In this document: positions 16,601-25,810 of the stretch, in pieces
How the letters are laid out: each line of letters opens with the position of its first letter
Numbering within the stretch: the stretch's first letter is position 1
Source of the DNA: an uncultured Muribaculaceae bacterium
GTDB taxonomy: Bacteria; Bacteroidota; Bacteroidia; Bacteroidales; Muribaculaceae
Length of the DNA: 45,759 nt
Assembly: GCA_910584185.1 (NCBI GenBank)
Contig: CAJTYC010000009.1
Coordinates: forward strand, 1-45,759
Reading direction: 5' to 3'
Program-made: the position numbers and the translations under genes
The notes under the pieces: generated by a model
Database searches by the model: none
Told to the model about the DNA's origin: nothing
The model's input: the letters and a program-made list of their open reading frames with translations, nothing else

Positions 16601-18151
16601 AAAGCTTCCGGCCAACTCAAATTATATGGAAATTTTTCAACTATTGACCTCTCGGGGCGTGTGTTTGCTGACACTGTGACTATGAAAGTTGACCACACCA
16701 ACGTGACATATGGAGGTTCAGATTCAATATTCTTTTCAAAAGGGTTGATAGATATTCCCGGTGTGCGCTTATATGACCGTTATGGCAATTCGGGTATGTT
16801 CAGCGGAAGAGTGCGACACCAGTACCTGAAAAACGCCACTATGGATTTCGAATTGAAGGATGCACGCAAGCTCCTGGTCTTCGACACTGACGATAGAATT
16901 AACACTGCTTGGAATGGAAGGGTTTTTGCAAGCGGCAATGCTAAACTGAAGGGGACTCCCGGCTTGGTGGCTCTCGATGTGAAGATGAGAACTGATAGAG
17001 GCACCCAATTTAATATCGAACTCGACGAGACCCGTACAGCCACTGAGTATTCGTTCTTGACTTTCTCAGACAAAGGGGCAGAACTTGAGGTAGAACAGGA
17101 TGTTGAAGAAAGTTTTGAAGATAGATTCAATAAGGAGTCTAAGATGTTGGTGCAGGAGAGGCCAAGCGTATTCAGCATGGACCTCGCCATAGATGTAAAT
17201 AAAGATGCCAACCTTGTGCTTGTTATGGACCCTGCGGCAGGCGACAAAATAAAGGCAAGCGGTAATGGGGCTCTTCAGATGCACTACGACACTGCCAATG
17301 ATGACTATAGCATCTACGGCAAATATACTCTTGAGCGTGGCACCTACAATTTCAGTCTGCAAGATCTGATACTTAAGAATTTCACAATTCGCCCCGGGAG
17401 CAGCATCGCGTTTAATGGCGATCCGCTCAATGGTATACTTGACATAACCGCCTCTTATCGTGTCAATACCAACTTGAATGACCTTGACGCATCGTTCAAG
17501 GACGATCCGGACCTTAAGCGGACCACAGTGCCGGTTGACGCATTGCTAAAAGTGAGTGGAGACATACACGCGCCTGAGATAAAGTTTGATCTCGATTTGC
17601 CTACAGTGACATCGGAGGTTGAACGAAAGTTGCAAAGCCTCATATCGTCAGAAGATATGCTGAATCGTCAGGTTATCTATCTGCTCGCTCTCAACCGTTT
17701 CTACTCACCCTCTTATTCGGAAGCTGATAGGGGAGGGGAATTTGCCTCAGTGGCATCTTCCACTTTATCATCGCAGATTCAGAACATCATAGGCTCTATG
17801 ACCGACAAGGTGTCGCTTGCACCTTCAATCAAGTCAGACAAAAGCGATTTCTCTGACATGGAGTTCGATGTGGCACTTTCGTCAAGGTTGTTTGATGACA
17901 GACTGTTGATTAATGGAAATCTCGGATATAGAGACAAGAGCACATCACAAACCACCTTTGTCGGAGATTTTGATGTGGAATACCTTCTCACACGCAATGG
18001 TCAGTTGCGCCTGAAAGCATATAATCACTTCAATGATGCATCATACTACCTAAAATCTGCGTTAACTACTCAGGGTATAGGAATAATGTACCGGAAGGAG
18101 TTTGACGATGCATTGAAGTTCCTTAAAAAGAAAAAAAAGAATAAAAAGTGA
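13676..18151 (+). CDS. tamB: Translocation and assembly module protein TamB
   Basis: A protein of about 1491 residues. An N-terminal membrane helix (about residues 12-34) is followed by a very long, repetitive beta-rich region of the AsmA/TamB type and a C-terminal TamB (DUF490) domain, including YGKYTLERGTYNFSLQDL, NFTIRPGSSIAFNGDPLNG and VSGDIHAPEIKFDLDLP. TamB is anchored in the inner membrane and spans the periplasm; it helps insert outer-membrane proteins and is implicated in phospholipid transport. Length is typical for Bacteroidales. No tamA-like gene lies in the window. The start is set by the promoter: codons before 13676 lie inside the -7 element. The stop overlaps the patatin start. 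Confidence 0.93.
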   Translation: MSATRSIYKVVRSVLFSVILTAVGLVAALYVFVSVPAVQNKLKNIAEQELAVLTGGRIKIGEVSISPFNELRLNNVSISDPKGIRCAYIGQLGAGIDLWDLLVDGDVVITYVELVSLDASLRQDHPGAPLNIQFLVDAFKSKEKREKSKVRVVLHNIVVRKSALSYKRCWIPRDSAQQRFDPNNIEITDLNADLSLPLIMGDSVNVRLRRLAFNERSGIEVNSLSLNASISPKQISLQDFKLKVGDSQIRLSDQKVSINGYADIVNSLSQYPREVTISCIPFYPSDFKAFAPELSHFDMPFMFYAELNGTLESVTFNNVSLHSNSSDLRLDINGGASGLSQPKNISAIINELKLHISSNWMERLLSIAPKVPGAVSTALSGLGNTDLILSGDVDMASFSAYADLKLVSDAGKLNVSSELRRFGSVLSISNASVVSDGFAVGKVLGVDKLGNVTLNAEGGLNINGKELDADLSVDVPVIEYNGNSVSNLFLTLTKSGKSIKGELNVPDQNLNVALSADVLLDGANSNWNINGNIANLVPSDWGLNGFKPGESINGLVTLNAIGNSIDNVRGELNVTNANLISHKRPIHIESLALTASVHENQREYALNSDFLQARLSGDFRFSSMQNMMSAVLHQCFPSLFKFAESKTYDGQFADINLKLKPANDLYDALGIPIRPGEPVDINAHVSGIDGTATVAMDAKYLVQGKNKLIKNTHFETSVGIGMPLTLDLKTTYPVKHDLADMHIQAKAVDDKAQVCIGWTAVSNPKNCGAIDLQASLSRDPIFNKLGIDASLNESKINLNGAEWKVLPATISFKDKILEVNNIHVSHDYQFININGKASSDPMDVLSAYLAGIDLQYIFDILNINHVDFGGIATGYAKVSSLFSGAPVAETENLTVKNLAYNGCVLGDGKLYGNWDSTAKKVGINADIQAADTASATVRGGIYVTRDSLSFDFDANKIDVRLLQPFMSGFTSKITGKASGQLKLYGNFSTIDLSGRVFADTVTMKVDHTNVTYGGSDSIFFSKGLIDIPGVRLYDRYGNSGMFSGRVRHQYLKNATMDFELKDARKLLVFDTDDRINTAWNGRVFASGNAKLKGTPGLVALDVKMRTDRGTQFNIELDETRTATEYSFLTFSDKGAELEVEQDVEESFEDRFNKESKMLVQERPSVFSMDLAIDVNKDANLVLVMDPAAGDKIKASGNGALQMHYDTANDDYSIYGKYTLERGTYNFSLQDLILKNFTIRPGSSIAFNGDPLNGILDITASYRVNTNLNDLDASFKDDPDLKRTTVPVDALLKVSGDIHAPEIKFDLDLPTVTSEVERKLQSLISSEDMLNRQVIYLLALNRFYSPSYSEADRGGEFASVASSTLSSQIQNIIGSMTDKVSLAPSIKSDKSDFSDMEFDVALSSRLFDDRLLINGNLGYRDKSTSQTTFVGDFDVEYLLTRNGQLRLKAYNHFNDASYYLKSALTTQGIGIMYRKEFDDALKFLKKKKKNKK

Positions 18152-18966
18152 AGACAATCAGCATAGACGGCCTTATAGAGCGTATCACTTTCCGCCGACG
18201 CGATTCAATCGGATTTGCGTTCAGCGGCGGTGCTTCTAAAGGCTTTTCACATATAGGCATAATTATGGCGATGGAAAAATTCGGCATAAAGCCTAACATT
18301 ATTTCCGGAGTGTCTGCCGGGTCGATAGCCGCTGTGCTATATGCAGCGGGCTTGACTCCCCTTGATATGCGCCAGTGCTTCACAGACTATAGTAAGTTCT
18401 CTGATTTCAGGTCATGGAATCTACCTAAAGATGGGATCTTCAATCTCAGCAAGTTTGCCAAGCTCCTTGACTCCTGGCTGCCGGTAAAAAGGCTTGAAGA
18501 GCTTAAACTTCCTACAGTAGTTTGTGCCACAAACCTTGACAGGGGCACTCAAGTCGGTTGGGTTAAAGGTGAGATTGTGCCAAGAGTTGTGGCTTCGTGC
18601 AGCATTCCGATTGTTTTCAGCCCCGTGGAGATAAAGGGGTCACATTATGTGGATGGGGGAGTGCTGCATAATTTGCCGGCTTGGGCTATACGTGATTACT
18701 GCGATGTGTTGTTTGGTGCCAATGTCTCCCCACTCAACCGCGATTATATATATAAGGAGTCGCTTATCGACATAGCCCTAAGGTCGTATCATCTCACCAC
18801 CAAGGCTAATCTTTCGTCAGACCTGCGTCTTTGCGACCATGTCATCACTCCTCGTGAAACCTTTACAAGCAGTATGTTCGACATGTCTGCTCTTGATAAT
18901 GCCATAAAAATAGGCTACGAAACGGCATGCCGGGTGTTTGAAGGGCTTGAGTTAAAATCAAAATGA
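18148..18966 (+). CDS. Patatin-like phospholipase
   Basis: A 272-residue protein with all patatin motifs: the oxyanion loop FSGGASKG (about 25-32), the nucleophile in GVSAGS (S56) and the catalytic aspartate in VDGGVLHN (D169). Such proteins are serine-aspartate lipid acyl hydrolases. It lacks a signal peptide and is short, so it is likely cytoplasmic and of the RssA/YlbK type. The start is GTG at 18148, overlapping the tamB TGA by four bases (GTGA), so it is translationally coupled to tamB. A link to envelope lipid turnover is reasonable but inferred. Confidence 0.9.
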   Translation: MKTISIDGLIERITFRRRDSIGFAFSGGASKGFSHIGIIMAMEKFGIKPNIISGVSAGSIAAVLYAAGLTPLDMRQCFTDYSKFSDFRSWNLPKDGIFNLSKFAKLLDSWLPVKRLEELKLPTVVCATNLDRGTQVGWVKGEIVPRVVASCSIPIVFSPVEIKGSHYVDGGVLHNLPAWAIRDYCDVLFGANVSPLNRDYIYKESLIDIALRSYHLTTKANLSSDLRLCDHVITPRETFTSSMFDMSALDNAIKIGYETACRVFEGLELKSK

Positions 18967-18999
18967 ATATTTCAACATTCTAATTCAATATGAGTTCCA

Positions 19000-20718
19000 A
19001 TGAAAAAGTCAACTAAAATGAAGGAGAAACTAATCATCTACCAAGCTTTCCCACGCATCTTTACCAACACTAATGACCATTGCATCCCTGATGGCACGTA
19101 TGAACAAAATGGGTCCGGAAAACTTAATGACATAACTCCTCGGCTTCTAAACTCCTTACGGTCATTGGGAATTAACTGCATATGGTTTACCGGCATTATA
19201 GAGATGGCCACAAAGACAGCCTTCGCAGATGGAGAAATTCCTGCTGACAACCCTAACGTGGTAAAAGGTGAGGCAGGGTCTCCTTATGCAATAAAGGATT
19301 ACTACGATGTGGCACCTGCAATAGCTGCCAATGTGACAAAGCGAATGCAGGAATTTGAGGATACAGTAAAGAGAACTCATAAGGCAGGGTTGAAACTTAT
19401 CATCGATTTTGTGCCTAACCACACAGCGAGGGTATATCACTCAGATTCTGCGCCTGCGGGTGTCAAGGATTTTGGGGCAGATGATGATTATTCCAAATTT
19501 TTTGCACATGACAACAATTACTATTATATAACAAACCAACAGTTCTCACCTAATTTCAATATAGCAAAACCCGGCACAAAGCCCTATGTAGAATTTCCGG
19601 CCAAGGCTACAGGCAATGACTGCTTCACTGCATTTTGCGGCGAGTATGATTGGTATGAGACTGTTAAGCTGAATTATGGATTTGACCCCGGTGATCATTC
19701 CACTCATTTTGACCCAATTCCGGATACATGGCTGAAAATGCTGTCGGTGTTGAGATTTTGGGCTTCAAAGGGCATTGACGGCTTCAGGTGCGACATGGTG
19801 TTTATGGTGCCCAGAGAGTTCTGGCACTGGGCCATACCGCAGGTCAAGAAAGATTATCCTGACATAATATTTATCGGTGAGATATACGATGTTGATGCAT
19901 ACAGGACATTTCTTGACTACTGCAAGTTCGATTATCTTTATGATAAGGTGAATCTTTATGATACGCTCAAGGGCATTGAATGTTATAATATGTCAGCAGC
20001 TCAGTTGTCGTCGTGCTGGCAGCGTATTGACGGCATAGGAGACTCAATGCTCAACTTCCTTGAGAATCATGATGAAGTAAGATTCGCCTCACGCGAATTT
20101 GCCGATAATCCGGCCAAGGTGGTGCCTTATCTTGTGACCGGCGCTATGATTTCTCGCGGTCCCTTTATGATATATTACGGACAGGAACTCGGTGAAATGG
20201 CACGCGACAACGAAGGATTTGCGGGTGACAATAACCGGAGCACGATATTTGACTATTGGAGTTATAGCACACTCAGACGATGGTATGACAACGGACACTG
20301 CTCCGTGCGTAGACTCACTTCGCACGAACGTTGGCTGCGCTCCATGTATTCTACTGTCTTGAATATGTGCAACCGTGAAGAGGCAATCAGAGAAGGTAAC
20401 TTCTTCGACCTGATGTATGCCAACCTCCGCAATCCCGACTTCAATCCACACAAGCAGTTCGCTTTCTTGAGATATACGGACAACCAAATTTTGCTCATCA
20501 TAGACAACTTTGATTCAAAGCCGGCAACATGTGGAGTCGTAATTCCAGACCTCGCATTTGACATGGCCGGAATCAAAGAGGGTGTATATCAAACGAATGA
20601 CCTGCTGTGGGGGCTTCCGCACACATTTGAGGTGCAACGTGGCAAACCTGTTAAATTCGAGATAGGGGCATACGATGCAATGATTATTCCGTTGCAAAAA
20701 TTTGTGCCAAACGAATAA
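19000..20718 (+). CDS. GH13 alpha-amylase family protein (cytoplasmic)
   Basis: A 572-residue glycoside hydrolase of family 13. Region I is DFVPNH (136-141), region II GFRCDMVF with nucleophile D265, region III IGEIYD with acid/base E294, and region IV NFLENHDEVRF with H357-D358. There is no signal peptide, so it acts inside the cell, probably on maltodextrins, glycogen or a related alpha-glucan; the precise specificity is not readable. No susC/susD or other starch genes are near. It lies 33 bases after the patatin gene on the same strand. The prs promoter begins within its last codons. Confidence 0.88.
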   Translation: MKKSTKMKEKLIIYQAFPRIFTNTNDHCIPDGTYEQNGSGKLNDITPRLLNSLRSLGINCIWFTGIIEMATKTAFADGEIPADNPNVVKGEAGSPYAIKDYYDVAPAIAANVTKRMQEFEDTVKRTHKAGLKLIIDFVPNHTARVYHSDSAPAGVKDFGADDDYSKFFAHDNNYYYITNQQFSPNFNIAKPGTKPYVEFPAKATGNDCFTAFCGEYDWYETVKLNYGFDPGDHSTHFDPIPDTWLKMLSVLRFWASKGIDGFRCDMVFMVPREFWHWAIPQVKKDYPDIIFIGEIYDVDAYRTFLDYCKFDYLYDKVNLYDTLKGIECYNMSAAQLSSCWQRIDGIGDSMLNFLENHDEVRFASREFADNPAKVVPYLVTGAMISRGPFMIYYGQELGEMARDNEGFAGDNNRSTIFDYWSYSTLRRWYDNGHCSVRRLTSHERWLRSMYSTVLNMCNREEAIREGNFFDLMYANLRNPDFNPHKQFAFLRYTDNQILLIIDNFDSKPATCGVVIPDLAFDMAGIKEGVYQTNDLLWGLPHTFEVQRGKPVKFEIGAYDAMIIPLQKFVPNE

Positions 20719-20732
20719 AATTTCTAAATTTG
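20701..20732 (+). promoter_or_regulatory. Promoter of prs
   Basis: TTTG (20701-20704), a 20-base spacer and TAAATTTGC (20725-20733) match the Bacteroidota promoter exactly. The -33 box lies inside the end of the GH13 gene. The predicted leader to the prs ATG at 20832 is about 90 bases. Confidence 0.8.
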
Positions 20733-20831
20733 CACTTGAAAATGAAAATAGGGTTAGCCCTGAAATAAATAGGGGAGAGGCCTATCGGAAGTTTTCAACA
20801 TCGCAATCTAACCAACAATCATATACTTGTT

Positions 20832-21776
20832 ATGAATAACAACCTGCCGCCTATAAAGGTATTTGCTGGGGAAAACTCTCAGTATCTTGGAGAAAGCATC
20901 TGTAAGGAGCTTGGCATCGAGCTCGGAAAGATGAAGAAGGAGAAATTTGCCGATGGCGAATTTGAAGTAGGATTCGAGGAATCAATCCGAGGAGCACAAG
21001 TTTATCTTGTGCAGTCCACATTCCCCTCGTGCGAGAACCTTATGGAGCTGCTTCTGATGGTAGATGCTGCGAAGCGTGCATCTGCCGAATCAATAATTGC
21101 GGTAGTGCCTTATTTCGGATGGGCCCGCCAAGACCGTAAGGACAAACCACGTGTGTCGATTGCCGCTAAACTTGTTGCCGACATGATGACTACTGCTGGA
21201 ATCAAACGTCTGATTACTATGGATTTGCATGCCGACCAGATTCAGGGTTTCTTCAATGTTCCGGTTGACCATCTGTACGCTTCATCTATATTTATTCCTT
21301 ATATTCAGAGCCTTAAACTTAAGGATATGGTGATTGCATCTCCCGATGTAGGTGGTGCTAAGCGTGCTAACTCGTATGCAAAATATTTCGACGTTCCTTT
21401 AGTACTTTGCCATAAGACAAGGGCTAAGGCCAATGTCATCGCCACAATGACCGTGATCGGAGATGTGAAAGACAAAAATGTCATCCTGGTCGACGACATC
21501 GTTGATACTGCCGGTACGATTACAAAAGCTGCCGACCTTCTTATGCAGAACGGCGCCAAGTCTGTAAGGGCTCTTTGCAGCCACCCGGTGATGAGCGACC
21601 CGGCTACTCAACGCGTTCAGGAATCCGGACTCACTGAAATTATATTCACGGATTCTATCCCTTACGTTAAAGAAAATAGCAAGGCCACAGTGCTTCCGGT
21701 TGCCAAGTTGTTTGCAGATACAATTCGCCGTATCCACAACAACCAGTCAATTTCAAGCCAGTATCTCTTTAAGTAA
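20832..21776 (+). CDS. prs: Ribose-phosphate pyrophosphokinase
   Basis: A 314-residue protein of normal length. It contains FADGEFEVGFEESIRG, VVPYFGWARQDRKDKPR, TMDLHADQIQGFF and the PRPP-binding loop VILVDDIVDTAGTI (about 217-230). It makes phosphoribosyl pyrophosphate from ribose 5-phosphate and ATP for nucleotide, histidine, tryptophan and NAD synthesis. It has its own strong promoter and a strong terminator directly after the stop, so it is a single-gene transcript. Confidence 0.98.
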   Translation: MNNNLPPIKVFAGENSQYLGESICKELGIELGKMKKEKFADGEFEVGFEESIRGAQVYLVQSTFPSCENLMELLLMVDAAKRASAESIIAVVPYFGWARQDRKDKPRVSIAAKLVADMMTTAGIKRLITMDLHADQIQGFFNVPVDHLYASSIFIPYIQSLKLKDMVIASPDVGGAKRANSYAKYFDVPLVLCHKTRAKANVIATMTVIGDVKDKNVILVDDIVDTAGTITKAADLLMQNGAKSVRALCSHPVMSDPATQRVQESGLTEIIFTDSIPYVKENSKATVLPVAKLFADTIRRIHNNQSISSQYLFK

Positions 21777-21778
21777 AG

Positions 21779-21833
21779 ATTAAAAAATAACTTAGGAGGC
21801 TCCTTCACGAAGCCTCCTAAGTTATTTTTTAAT
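21779..21833 (+). terminator. Terminator after prs
   Basis: A perfect 23-pair stem (21779-21801 with 21811-21833), with nine-base loop CCTTCACGA; GC core AGGAGGCT/AGCCTCCT and A-rich/T-rich outer ends. It begins three bases after the prs stop. Its outer sequence ATTAAAAAATAACTTA recurs in the repeat at 26319-26473 and after mutS2. Confidence 0.9.
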
Positions 21834-21836
21834 ATT

Positions 21837-21866
21837 AATTACTATCTATTTAACATAATAGTAATT
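21837..21866 (-). terminator. Weak hairpin after uvrA
   Basis: AATTACTAT (21837-21845) and ATAGTAATT (21858-21866) form a nine-pair AT-only stem with a 12-base loop, 27 bases past the uvrA stop. It may help end uvrA transcription together with the strong symmetrical hairpin at 21779-21833. Confidence 0.4.
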
Positions 21867-21892
21867 ATGTATGATTTATTTCAGAAGTTCAC

Positions 21893-24751
21893 CTATATTC
21901 CAACAAGTTCTTTGCGCAAGTATTCGGCTGTCGGTGTGTTTGCGCATGAAACTTCCTCGGGTGTTCCTTCTGCCACTATCATGCCGCCATCTCTACCTCC
22001 GCCGGGCCCAAGGTCGATCACGTAGTCTGCACTCCTCACTATGTCAAGGTTATGCTCTATAACCACTATTGTATTTCCTTTGTCAGCAAGGCGGTTGATT
22101 ACTTTCAGCAATACGCGAATATCCTCGAAATGCAATCCGGTGGTAGGTTCGTCAAGAATAAAGAGAGTTTTGCCGGTATCTTTTTTAGCAAGCTCGGTAG
22201 CTAATTTCACTCTTTGGTTTTCGCCGCCGCTAAGTGTGCTCGACGGCTGACCAAGTTTTATATATCCAAGCCCGATATCTTGAAGCACCTTTATTTTATT
22301 GAGAATTGACGGCACATTTTCAAAGAACTCTACGGCTTGATTCACGGTCATCTCAAGCACATCAGAGATTGACTTCCCTTTAAATCTAACCTCCAGTGTC
22401 TCACGATTATATCTCTTGCCATGACACTCTTCGCATGGCACCAACACATCTGGCAGAAAGTTCATCTCAATTGTTCGATAGCCGTTTCCCTTGCATACTT
22501 CGCAACGCCCGCCAGACACGTTAAATGAAAAACGCCCGGGCTTGTATCCTCGTATCTTCGACTCCGGCAATTCTACAAACAGTTTGCGGATATCTGCAAA
22601 TACGCCAGTATAAGTAGCTGGATTTGAACGAGGTGTGCGACCGAGCGGTGATTGGTCCACTGTCACAACCTTGTCGATATTCTCTACTCCCCGGATATCG
22701 GAATATGGTAGAGGCTCTGCTATCGAGCGGTAGAACCGCTTGCTGAGCAACGGATGCAATGTGCCGTTGATGAGTGAAGATTTACCGCTTCCACTGACTC
22801 CGGTGACGCATATGAATTTGCCGAGTGGAAGTATCAGGTCAACGTATTTCAAGTTATGTCCTGTAGCTCCTATGAGTTCAAGCGACTTACCATTACCCTT
22901 TCTTCTTTGTGAGGGTGTCTCAATCTTCCGATTGCCATTAAGATAACTCGAGGTAAGCGTTTGGGACTTAAGCATTTCTGCAGGTGTGCCCTGAAACACC
23001 ACTTCCCCACCCTTTTTGCCTGCTCCGGGACCGATGTCAACCACATAGTCGGCTTCAGTCATGATATCCTTATCATGCTCTACCACGATTATTGTATTGC
23101 CATTGTCGCGCAATTGCTTAAGACTGTTTATGAGCTTCGTATTATCACGCTGATGCAATCCAATCGAGGGCTCATCAAGAATGTACAGCACATTGACAAG
23201 CTCGGAGCCGATTTGAGTGGCAAGACGGATACGTTGGCTTTCCCCACCACTCAAGGTAGCGCTGGCGCGGTTGAGCGACAAGTATTCCAAGCCAACATCT
23301 ATCAAGAATCTAAGTCGGCTCCTGATTTCTTTTAAAATTTCTTCAGCCACCACCCTTCTGCTCTGGTCTAACCTATCTTCAAGACCTTTTGTCCACTCAT
23401 ACAGTTCAGCAAGATCCATCTTGACGACATCTGCAATACTTTTGCCATCAATAAAAAAGTGCAGTGATATCTTATTGAGACGGTCTCCGTGACACTCAGG
23501 ACACACCATACGCGAGTAGAACTGGTCACTCCATTTGTTGGCTTCCGCTCCTGCCGAGTCATCGCTTTGCGATTCGATATATTTCACAAGTCCGTCATAT
23601 CTATTGCCGAGGCCCGGCATGGTCACTGAGTCTGTCTGTATATCAAGATGCGCATCTGTGCCATGAAGTATCTCGTTGAGAACCTCCTCCGGAAGTTTCT
23701 CTATCGGGTCTTTTACCGAGCAATCATGTTGTTTGCAAATTGCCTCAATCTGCCAGAACACCAATGAGTTCTTATATTTACCTAACGGTGTGATTCCTCC
23801 ATCTTTGATTGATTTGGAAGGGTCCGGGATTATCTTATCCTTGTCAACGAGATATACATATCCCAACCCCTTGCAGCAGGAGCAAGCGCCCTGAGGCGAA
23901 TTGAATGAAAAGTTGTGAGGTGCCGGCACTGGATATGAGAGCCCGTTCTCAGGATCCATAAGCGACTGGCTGAAATATCTCACCTGGTTAGTGTCGACAT
24001 CAAGCACCATCATCATCTTGTCGCCCTGCTTCAGTGCAGATTCCACACTCGCGCGTAGGCGTGCAATATCCTTATCGGAAGCCCTGAGTCGGTCGACCAC
24101 CAATTCTATGCTGTGATTGCTGTAACGGTTTAGCTTCATGCCATATGTAAGTTCCTTTAGTTCACCATCGACTCTCACATACAGATAACCCTTTTTGCGT
24201 AGGTTTTCAAATAGTTCCTTGTAATGACCCTTGCGGTTCTTGACAAGGGGCGCAAGTATGTAAACCTTGCGGCCATTATATTGCTCCACAATAAGGTCTA
24301 CAATTTTTTCGCGGCTATATTTTACCATCGGCTTGCCGGAAATATAGCTGCGGGCCTCCCCCATCCTTGCGTAAAGAAGTCGGAAGAAATCATAGATCTC
24401 GGTTGTTGTGCCGATTGTGGACCTTGGATTTTTGTTGACGGTCTTCTGTTCGATACTGATTACAGGACTGAGACCGGTGATTTTATCCACATCAGGGCGC
24501 TCCAAAGAGCCGAGCATATTGCGAGCATAAGAAGAAAAAGTCTCTATATATCGACGCTGCCCCTCCGCAAAGATAGTATCAAATGCCAAAGAGGATTTTC
24601 CACAACCGCTAAGGCCGGTTATAACATTCAAGGAGTTATGTGGGAAAGTGACATCTATATTTTTAAGATTATGCACTCTCGCACCATACACATCGATGCT
24701 TTCAGCAGCTTTGGGTTCGTTAGAATCTATTACAATATTGCTATTATTCAC
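21893..24751 (-). CDS. uvrA: Excinuclease ABC subunit A
   Basis: A 952-residue ABC protein. The first Walker A is GLSGCGKSSLAF, the second GVSGSGKSSLIN. The signatures are LSGGESQRIRLA and LSGGENQRVKLA, and zinc-finger cysteines are visible in GACSCCKGLGY and in CEVCKGNGYR with CEECHGKRYN. UvrA is the damage-sensing ATPase of nucleotide excision repair and loads UvrB. Length and domain order are standard. It is a single transcription unit: the next minus-strand gene upstream (NlpC/P60) ends in its own hairpin. Confidence 0.98.
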   Translation of the reverse strand: MNNSNIVIDSNEPKAAESIDVYGARVHNLKNIDVTFPHNSLNVITGLSGCGKSSLAFDTIFAEGQRRYIETFSSYARNMLGSLERPDVDKITGLSPVISIEQKTVNKNPRSTIGTTTEIYDFFRLLYARMGEARSYISGKPMVKYSREKIVDLIVEQYNGRKVYILAPLVKNRKGHYKELFENLRKKGYLYVRVDGELKELTYGMKLNRYSNHSIELVVDRLRASDKDIARLRASVESALKQGDKMMMVLDVDTNQVRYFSQSLMDPENGLSYPVPAPHNFSFNSPQGACSCCKGLGYVYLVDKDKIIPDPSKSIKDGGITPLGKYKNSLVFWQIEAICKQHDCSVKDPIEKLPEEVLNEILHGTDAHLDIQTDSVTMPGLGNRYDGLVKYIESQSDDSAGAEANKWSDQFYSRMVCPECHGDRLNKISLHFFIDGKSIADVVKMDLAELYEWTKGLEDRLDQSRRVVAEEILKEIRSRLRFLIDVGLEYLSLNRASATLSGGESQRIRLATQIGSELVNVLYILDEPSIGLHQRDNTKLINSLKQLRDNGNTIIVVEHDKDIMTEADYVVDIGPGAGKKGGEVVFQGTPAEMLKSQTLTSSYLNGNRKIETPSQRRKGNGKSLELIGATGHNLKYVDLILPLGKFICVTGVSGSGKSSLINGTLHPLLSKRFYRSIAEPLPYSDIRGVENIDKVVTVDQSPLGRTPRSNPATYTGVFADIRKLFVELPESKIRGYKPGRFSFNVSGGRCEVCKGNGYRTIEMNFLPDVLVPCEECHGKRYNRETLEVRFKGKSISDVLEMTVNQAVEFFENVPSILNKIKVLQDIGLGYIKLGQPSSTLSGGENQRVKLATELAKKDTGKTLFILDEPTTGLHFEDIRVLLKVINRLADKGNTIVVIEHNLDIVRSADYVIDLGPGGGRDGGMIVAEGTPEEVSCANTPTAEYLRKELVGI

Positions 24752-24882
24752 TTTGTATCTTTACTTATTATGTGAGCCATACCACCTGAATAAGGTGACT
24801 AGGCTCATTCCACTCCCCTTATTATAACAATTGTTATGCCAAAAAGATAGGCAATTTGTGAAAGCAACGTTATTTAACATAT

Positions 24883-24922
24883 ATCGCAGAGGGGCCTCAT
24901 TGTAATGAGACCCCTCTGCGAT
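24883..24922 (-). terminator. Terminator after the NlpC/P60 gene
   Basis: A 19-pair stem (24883-24901 with 24904-24922) with GC-rich core CGCAGAGGGG and one C-A mismatch, lying 18 bases past the NlpC/P60 stop. The following minus-strand sequence is AT-rich rather than a clean T-run. The remaining gap to uvrA holds no gene. Confidence 0.65.
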
Positions 24923-24940
24923 TATTTGTATGAATCCGAC

Positions 24941-25573
24941 TTAATCAGTTATAATTCTGCGTGCGCCAACATACCTGTTTGCATAATAACCTTCACAAGC
25001 AGAAACCTTAATGCCGCGGATGCTGGCATGAATAAACTTAAATGCGCCAGTCTCGTTATCAGCGCTTACTACGATGCCGACATGTCCGACATTCTTACCG
25101 CTGCTTCGGCTGGTGAAGAATACCAGGTCTCCCTTACGAAGCTCTTTACGGTCAACTTTCACACCATCGGTATATTGTATGCGTGATGCCGGTGAGATTG
25201 AGTATCCAAATTGTTTGTATACATAGCTTGTAAAGCCTGAACAGTCGAAGGCGTGCGGCCCTTTCATGCCGTGACGATAAGGCTTGCCTAGGTGTCGGTT
25301 TGCCTCGGTCAGCAAGTCTGCAATGAGCTGCTGATGCTCTGCCGACTCAGCTTTCACCAACTCGCTCTCTCGTTTGGCGATATCATTCTTTATTATATCA
25401 TTAACGACGCTACGGTCCATTTTGGACGACTTCACGTTGGCGAGCATCTCGCGATGCGCCTTACGGTGTGCGCTCGTTGCTCCGTTGTGATTTGCTTGGT
25501 TTGTTGTCTGTGCCGCTGCCGACATAGTGCCGCATGCGATTATAAGTGAGCAAATAATGCTTTTGATATTCAT
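24941..25573 (-). CDS. Secreted NlpC/P60 peptidoglycan hydrolase
   Basis: A 210-residue protein with a signal peptide (about residues 1-21, MNIKSIICSLIIACGTMSAAA) and a C-terminal NlpC/P60 domain. The catalytic cysteine is C111 in HAFDCSGFTSYVY, the histidine H164 in VGHVGIVV and the third polar residue H182 in FIHAS. Such enzymes cut D-glutamyl-diaminopimelate bonds in peptidoglycan stem peptides. The stretch between signal peptide and domain is charged and probably helical. No SH3b or LysM domain is visible. It has a full-consensus promoter and its own terminator hairpin. Confidence 0.93.
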   Translation of the reverse strand: MNIKSIICSLIIACGTMSAAAQTTNQANHNGATSAHRKAHREMLANVKSSKMDRSVVNDIIKNDIAKRESELVKAESAEHQQLIADLLTEANRHLGKPYRHGMKGPHAFDCSGFTSYVYKQFGYSISPASRIQYTDGVKVDRKELRKGDLVFFTSRSSGKNVGHVGIVVSADNETGAFKFIHASIRGIKVSACEGYYANRYVGARRIITD

Positions 25574-25637
25574 GTTTTGTCAGTTCGGATTCTCAGGCTA
25601 AAGCCTGAAAATGTATTTTGGGTTTTCTTTTACGCTG

Positions 25638-25669
25638 CAAAGTTAATACATTTTTAAGTGAAAACCAAA
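25638..25669 (-). promoter_or_regulatory. Promoter of the NlpC/P60 gene
   Basis: On the minus strand TTTG (25669-25666), a 20-base spacer and TAACTTTGC (25645-25637) match the Bacteroidota promoter exactly. The leader to the ATG at 25573 is about 58 bases and contains a small hairpin, TTCAGGCTTTAGCCTGA. Nothing else stands out in the rest of this 237-base gap. Confidence 0.8.
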
Positions 25670-25810
25670 TATAAGTTGCTCAAATTGAACAAATTTAAAT
25701 TTATTTAATAAATAGCACACATCTTTGCGATGTGTGCAAATAACCGTGTGCTGCTAATAATCCTCAATGGATGTGCATTAGATAAGACCAATTTAACTCC
25801 CTCTAAACCA